Origin: Deltaproteobacteria bacterium
GTDB lineage: Bacteria; Myxococcota; UBA796; SXON01
NCBI GenBank assembly: GCA_947483545.1
Contig: CANKNP010000200.1
Span: forward strand, 1 to 9,541
Length of the DNA stretch: 9,541 bases
Direction of reading: 5' to 3'
Shown here piece after piece: positions 6,424 through 9,541 of the stretch. The notes below the pieces were generated by a model. That model did no database searches, was not told the DNA's origin, and worked only from the letters and a program-made list of their open reading frames with translations. The number at the start of each line of letters is the position of its first letter. Within the stretch, counting starts at the first letter, position 1. Both the position numbers and the translations under genes were made by a program.

Positions 6424-6963
6424 TCAGGCGTGCATGCGCACAAGGTCCTCCCCGGCGTTCACCAGGGCCGCCTCGGCCGCCAAAAGGGCGGGCAGGATCC
6501 CGGCCGTGTCCCCGATCTCTTCGGCAAACCCCAGGAGTTGTGCGACGTGCCGCTCCTCAGGAGGATGTAGTGCGCGGTAGAGCCGCCCCAAGTCCGGCTC
6601 GCGGACATGCTCGATGAGCAGCGCCAGCCGCTCAGCGCTCCGGGCCTCGATGATGGCGGCCGTGCACAACGTCGCGCACAGGCTCGCCTGCCCCAGCTTG
6701 GCAAGAGAACTGGCATATTTTGCCGGGATCAAGGGCTCAAAGGCACCGCCCCGGGCGCTCAGGACCGCCAGCGCCTGCTCGAAGTGTCCGAGCTCTTCAC
6801 GCGCGAGTCGGGAGTACGCAGCTGCGCGGGGCGGGTCCTTGAAGATGAGGCCCAACACGGTGCCGGCGGCCTTCTTCTCACAGTGGGCAACGTCGAGCAG
6901 CAGCAGATCGGGCGCGCGGAGCACACGCTGCAGCCAGCGATCGGGGGTCGGGGTGAGCAGCAT
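6424..6963 (-). CDS. miaE: tRNA-(ms2io6A)-hydroxylase, MiaE
   Basis: This 179-residue soluble diiron enzyme hydroxylates the isopentenyl side chain of 2-methylthio-N6-isopentenyladenosine at position 37 of tRNAs reading UNN codons, using O2. The MiaE hallmark HCEKKAAG (27-34; Glu29 ligand) is followed by SRLAREELGHFEQ with the first E-x-x-H (Glu57, His60). Then come IEARSAERL (Glu106/Glu111) and the second E-x-x-H in PPEERH (Glu136, His139), giving the four-helix-bundle ligand set. The length is somewhat below that of enterobacterial MiaE. The ATG at 6963 fits the usual short N-terminus ('TP..W' before the bundle). It starts back to back with nadK, 29 bp away, and precedes the AlkB-like gene on the same strand. 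That places two O2-using diiron enzymes side by side, though their folds differ and no functional link is known. Confidence 0.92.
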   Translation of the reverse strand: MLLTPTPDRWLQRVLRAPDLLLLDVAHCEKKAAGTVLGLIFKDPPRAAAYSRLAREELGHFEQALAVLSARGGAFEPLIPAKYASSLAKLGQASLCATLCTAAIIEARSAERLALLIEHVREPDLGRLYRALHPPEERHVAQLLGFAEEIGDTAGILPALLAAEAALVNAGEDLVRMHA

Positions 6964-6971
6964 GCCGCGCG

Positions 6972-6984
6972 GGTATCCGATACC
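6972..6984. promoter_or_regulatory. 13-bp palindrome in the miaE-nadK divergent gap, possible operator or overlapping promoters
   Basis: GGTATC-C-GATACC is a perfect inverted repeat with 6-bp arms. It lies in the only 29 bp between the two divergent start codons. TACCGT (6981-6986), of the form TANNNT, ends six bases before the nadK ATG, a spacing compatible with a leaderless transcript. Neither gene has a Shine-Dalgarno sequence. The function is inferred from position and symmetry. Confidence 0.4.
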
Positions 6985-6992
6985 GTAGCGGC

Positions 6993-7757
6993 ATGATCCG
7001 CTACGCCGCCGAGACCGCCAGAGGCCGCGCGCTTGACGCTGCCGTCGAACGTTTGGCCCTGCCCGCGTCCCTCGCGCCCGACTTGTGCCTCGTGCTCGGA
7101 GGCGACGGCACCCTGCTCCGGGCGATTCACCGGCACGGCGCCCAAATGGCCTATCTGGGCGTCAATTGTGGGTACCTGGGGTTCTTGATGAACGACCTCG
7201 CTGGCGAGCCGGAGGCGGTGGCCCGCGCCATCGCGGACGCGCTGGAGGCCGAGGGGTACCTGACGCACCCGTTCCCCCGGCTGCAGATGCGGGCGATCAC
7301 GCCGGATGGCGACGAGTTGGAGGGGGTGGCCGTAAACGACGTCTACGTCGAGCGGCAGAGCGGCCAGACCGTACACCTGCGCGTCACCGTCGATGGCGTC
7401 GAGGCGGTTCACCGGATGGTCTGCGACGGGATCATCGCGGCGACGCCCCTCGGGTCCACCGCGTACTCGTTCTCAGCGGGCGGACCGGCAGCCCACCCGC
7501 TCGTCCGGGCGACCCAACTCACCGCGATCTGCCCCCACACGCCCCGGCTCGCCCCGCTCGTGCTCCCCCACACGTCGCGTATCCACATCGAAGTGCTCGA
7601 CTGCGCCAACCGCCCCGCGCGGTGTGTCATCGACGGCGAGCCGCTGGGGAATGTCGAACGTGTCGAGGTGCGCGGCGCAGATGTGAGCGTTCGCTTGTGC
7701 TTTTTGGAAGGTCACGACTTTACCAGGACGATGCTGGCGAAGATCATTCATGCGTGA
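6993..7757 (+). CDS. nadK: NAD kinase
   Basis: This 254-residue protein phosphorylates NAD to NADP in the cytoplasm. The catalytic GGDGT motif is at 36-40 (Asp38), followed by the glycine-rich LGVNCGYLGFL. The NE/D motif appears as N115-D116 in VAVNDVYV. The third signature, DG-x4-TPxGSTAYS, is at 145-159 and precedes SAGGP. The order and spacing are those of bacterial NAD kinases. Two mild departures are seen: Leu153 where TPTGSTAY normally has Thr, and an N-terminus that reaches GGDGT by residue 36, shorter than in many homologues. The ATG at 6993 diverges from miaE. The gene converges on the methyltransferase gene, with only 24 bp between stops. It supplies NADPH-generating capacity for the whole cell, so it is probably a housekeeping gene and not part of the neighbouring pathway. 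Confidence 0.95.
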   Translation: MIRYAAETARGRALDAAVERLALPASLAPDLCLVLGGDGTLLRAIHRHGAQMAYLGVNCGYLGFLMNDLAGEPEAVARAIADALEAEGYLTHPFPRLQMRAITPDGDELEGVAVNDVYVERQSGQTVHLRVTVDGVEAVHRMVCDGIIAATPLGSTAYSFSAGGPAAHPLVRATQLTAICPHTPRLAPLVLPHTSRIHIEVLDCANRPARCVIDGEPLGNVERVEVRGADVSVRLCFLEGHDFTRTMLAKIIHA

Positions 7758-7781
7758 TTTTTGGGGGGCCGAGCGTGAGCA

Positions 7782-8300
7782 CTAGGCCTGCTCCATCTCC
7801 GCCAAAGCCGCGTTCTCCGCCCGGATTCGCACAGACAGCAGGCCGGCGTTCAACACGGTGAACACCGTCGCTGTGACCCAACACCCATACATCCCTGGCA
7901 CTACAACACCCTCCGTCACCACCGCGACGTAGTTGGGGTGCGCCAGGAATCGAAACGGGCCGCCTTGAACCCTGGGAAGCCCGGGAACGATGAGGATGCG
8001 GGTGTTCCAACGTGGCCCAAGCGTGCGGATCACCCACCACCGCAGCGCTTGACTCCCGAGCGCGAGGAGACCTCCGACGACGGCCAACGCGACCGGCGGC
8101 GCGGGTCGAAGGGCCGCTTCGACCAGGCACCCGACGAGAAAGCCCGAGTGCAGCACCACCATGAATGGGTAATGGCCCCTGCCACGCTCGACCCCGCCGC
8201 GCGCGAAGCTCCAGGCGGCGTTTCGCTTGGCGACGACCAACTCGACCAGTCGTTCCAGACCGACCAGCGCGATCACGACCAGGTACCAGGGGGCGATCAC
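7782..8300 (-). CDS. isoprenylcysteine carboxyl methyltransferase (Icmt)-family membrane methyltransferase, probable alkylpyrone O-methyltransferase (BpsB/YpbQ-like)
   Basis: The GTG at 8300 overlaps the synthase stop as GTGA, giving 172 residues, the normal size for this family; an adjacent GTG at 8303 is an alternative. The protein has about four hydrophobic segments. It carries the family's C-terminal SAM-binding signature: HPNY (121-124), Glu130, a helix ending in N, and RIRAEN (158-163). In Bacillus subtilis the same pair is known: BpsA (type III synthase) makes alkylpyrones and BpsB (YpbQ, Icmt-like) O-methylates them at the membrane. By that precedent this enzyme should methylate the hydroxyl of the pyrone or resorcinol made by the adjoining synthase, using S-adenosylmethionine. 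A different substrate cannot be excluded. Translation is probably coupled to the upstream synthase. It ends 24 bp from the nadK stop. Confidence 0.9.
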   Translation of the reverse strand: MIAPWYLVVIALVGLERLVELVVAKRNAAWSFARGGVERGRGHYPFMVVLHSGFLVGCLVEAALRPAPPVALAVVGGLLALGSQALRWWVIRTLGPRWNTRILIVPGLPRVQGGPFRFLAHPNYVAVVTEGVVVPGMYGCWVTATVFTVLNAGLLSVRIRAENAALAEMEQA

Positions 8301-9352
8301 CACCGAACCAACACCAGCTCGGAGCAGAAGCCGGGACCCATTGCGATGATCAGGCCCCAGGTGCCTGCCGGCGGCGGCTCGGCCTCCAACACGTCCGCGA
8401 GCACGTTCAGCACGCTCGCCGAGGACAGGTTCCCCAGCGCCCGCAGGCTGTCCCACGTCCGCTGTAGGGCGCCGTCGGGGAGCCCGAACACCTCCTGCAT
8501 GACCTCCAGCACCTTGGGCCCGCCGGGGTGCGCGATCCACACGCCGATGTCCGCGACGGTCAGCCCATGGAGGGCCAGGAACCTCTCAGCGTCGTGGACG
8601 AGGTAGCGCCGGACCATCTCGGGGACCTCGGCGGAGAGCACGATGCGGAAGCCGGCCGCGCCGATCTTCCAGCCCATCACATCCTCGGTGTCTGGGTAGA
8701 ACGCGCTCACCGTGGCGACGATGCGGGGGGCGGCCCCGCGAGCGGTCTGGGCGTGGCGGCCGGAGACGATGGCGGCGGCGGCACCGTCGCCGAACAGGCC
8801 TGAGGCGATCAGGTTCGGGATGGAGAGGTCGTCGCGCTGCAGCGTGAGCGAGCAGAGCTCGACGGAGAGCAGCACGGCGAGGTGATCGGGGAACGCGCGC
8901 ACGTAGTCGGAGGCCCGCGCGAGGCCGGCGGCGCCCGCGACACAGCCGAGCCCGAAGACGGGCGTCCGCTTCACATCCGAGCGCATGCCGAGCCGGTTGA
9001 CGAGCCGCGCGTCCACGCTGGGGGCGGCGATCCCGGTGACGCTGACGAACCAGATCGCGTCGATGTCGCGGGGCGTGGCGCCGATCTGGCCGAGGGCGTC
9101 GAGGATGGCCTCGCCGCCGATGTCCACAGCCACGCGCACGAAGGCATCGTTGGCCTTCGTGAAGTCGAGTTCGTGGTAGTCGGCGATCGGCAGCGCGAGG
9201 TGCCGTCCCCCGACCAGCACCTTCCTATGGAGCTGTTCAATGCGAGCGACGTTGTGGTACCGCCCCTCCCAGGACGCCTTGAACGCCCCGATCAGCGTGT
9301 CCTGGTCAACATAGTTGGGCGGAAATCCGCGACCGACGGCGGGGATGTGCAT
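8297..9352 (-). CDS. type III polyketide synthase (chalcone/stilbene synthase family), probable alkylpyrone/alkylresorcinol synthase
   Basis: This 351-residue protein has the usual length for the family. The Cys-His-Asn triad is complete: Cys137 in LGCVAGAAGL, His275 in IAHPGGPKVL and Asn308 in GNLSSASVL. The family motifs ELCSLTLQ and MGWKIGAAGFRIVLS are also present. These enzymes extend an acyl-CoA starter with malonyl-CoA and cyclise the chain without a carrier protein. Bacterial members of this BpsA-like group usually take long fatty acyl starters and give alkylpyrones or alkylresorcinols; starter preference here is inferred from the partner gene and not from pocket residues. The ATG at 9352 has only a weak GAG as ribosome site. 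It heads a two-gene unit with the methyltransferase (GTGA overlap). The upstream DNA (9353-9541) is full of inverted repeats, which may affect its expression. Confidence 0.95.
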   Translation of the reverse strand: MHIPAVGRGFPPNYVDQDTLIGAFKASWEGRYHNVARIEQLHRKVLVGGRHLALPIADYHELDFTKANDAFVRVAVDIGGEAILDALGQIGATPRDIDAIWFVSVTGIAAPSVDARLVNRLGMRSDVKRTPVFGLGCVAGAAGLARASDYVRAFPDHLAVLLSVELCSLTLQRDDLSIPNLIASGLFGDGAAAAIVSGRHAQTARGAAPRIVATVSAFYPDTEDVMGWKIGAAGFRIVLSAEVPEMVRRYLVHDAERFLALHGLTVADIGVWIAHPGGPKVLEVMQEVFGLPDGALQRTWDSLRALGNLSSASVLNVLADVLEAEPPPAGTWGLIIAMGPGFCSELVLVRW

Positions 9353-9391
9353 GCGGGCTCGAGCGTGGACGCCGTACTACCCTGCTTTGTC

Positions 9392-9468
9392 GGGGCCAGC
9401 CCGGGCGCTGCGCACACACGGCCGCCCCAAGGCCCTGGAATGACTTGACGTGGAGCCGGGCTGGCCCC
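9392..9468. repeat. 13-bp perfect inverted repeat upstream of the type III synthase gene
   Basis: GGGGCCAGCCCGG (9392-9404) and CCGGGCTGGCCCC (9456-9468) are exact reverse complements separated by 51 bp. In a minus-strand transcript they would form a strong stem ending 40 bases before the synthase start. Within the loop, CCTGGAA (9434-9440) can instead pair with TTCCAGG (9480-9486), so two folds compete. The role is unknown: leader structure, operator pair or remnant repeat. Confidence 0.55.
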
Positions 9469-9484
9469 TACCCGCACCGTTCCA

Positions 9485-9533
9485 GGTGGAAGGCGGCGGG
9501 CCCGGCGTCTTCGCCGGACCGTCGCATTCCACC
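9485..9533. repeat. 49-base near-perfect hairpin at the right edge
   Basis: The outer arms GGTGGAA (9485-9491) and TTCCACC (9527-9533) pair over 7 bp. Two 3-bp helices separated by single mismatches follow, then the inner CCGGCG (9502-9507)/CGCCGG (9512-9517) with loop TCTT. In total about 19 of the base pairs line up. It resembles a terminator or a REP-like palindromic element, but no T-run is seen and no second copy is in the window. Confidence 0.55.
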
Positions 9534-9541
9534 GGTAGGAA

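Noticed and set aside
5836..6570. A 244-codon plus-strand frame opposite the AlkB-like and miaE genes
   Set aside because: Low-complexity Gly/Arg/Gln-rich product without motifs, antisense to two genes with full diiron ligand sets.
7758..7781. T5 run after the nadK stop as a possible Rho-independent terminator
   Set aside because: There is no stem before it; the run is followed by G6 and the gap is only 24 bp.
8301..8540. An 80-codon N-terminal extension of the methyltransferase from an ATG at 8540
   Set aside because: The extra residues are Arg/Gly/Ala-rich and come from the synthase reading frame shifted; the GTGA overlap at 8300 gives a normal-length family member.
9292..9477. A 61-codon minus-strand frame covering the synthase start and its upstream repeats
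   Set aside because: It overlaps the true synthase N-terminus in another frame and spans the inverted repeats; no motif or ribosome site.
9485..9533. The long hairpin as an integron attC site or a transposon end
   Set aside because: No attC core (GTTRRRY/RYYYAAC) is present, and no integrase, transposase or target duplication is seen in the window.

Overview
The window is uniformly GC-rich and densely coded. It carries nine protein genes, one of them cut by the left edge, and no RNA genes, transposases, CRISPR arrays or origins that I can see. The gene content suggests a Gram-negative, delta-proteobacterial organism, perhaps a myxobacterium (Myxococcota). The clues are a cysteine-rich lipoprotein signal, MiaE, a compact AlkB-type monooxygenase, and a type III polyketide synthase paired with an Icmt-like methyltransferase. 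This placement is inference; nothing in the window is a taxonomic marker.

Layout. (1) Positions 1-241, minus strand: the N-terminus of a DEDD-type 3'-5' exonuclease, divergent from what follows. (2) Positions 298-5163, plus strand: a probable three-gene operon. It encodes a lipoprotein with an alkaline-phosphatase-superfamily catalytic domain and a C-terminal Asp-box beta-propeller-like region, then a single-chain half ABC exporter, then an MFS exporter. The ABC and MFS genes overlap by ATGA. (3) Positions 5164-5358: a convergent gap holding four hairpins in a row. (4) Positions 5359-6963, minus strand: miaE followed by an AlkB/fatty-acid-desaturase-superfamily diiron hydroxylase. (5) Positions 6993-7757, plus strand: NAD kinase, divergent from miaE across 29 bp that contain a 13-bp palindrome. 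(6) Positions 7782-9352, minus strand: a two-gene unit of type III polyketide synthase and Icmt-family methyltransferase, overlapping by GTGA. (7) Positions 9353-9541: non-coding DNA rich in inverted repeats.

How the genes may work together. The synthase and methyltransferase match the known BpsA-BpsB arrangement that makes alkylpyrones and O-methylates them, so a membrane-soluble alkylpyrone or alkylresorcinol methyl ether is the best-supported product. The AlkB-like hydroxylase could act on such an alkyl chain, and the ABC/MFS pair could export it, but NAD kinase and MiaE lie between and no shared regulation is visible. Coupling across the whole window is therefore only a hypothesis. No clearly undescribed system stands out. 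The best leads are the synthase-methyltransferase pair near AlkB, the unusual nucleotide-binding domain of the ABC protein, the phosphoesterase-propeller lipoprotein, and two clusters of nested inverted repeats.
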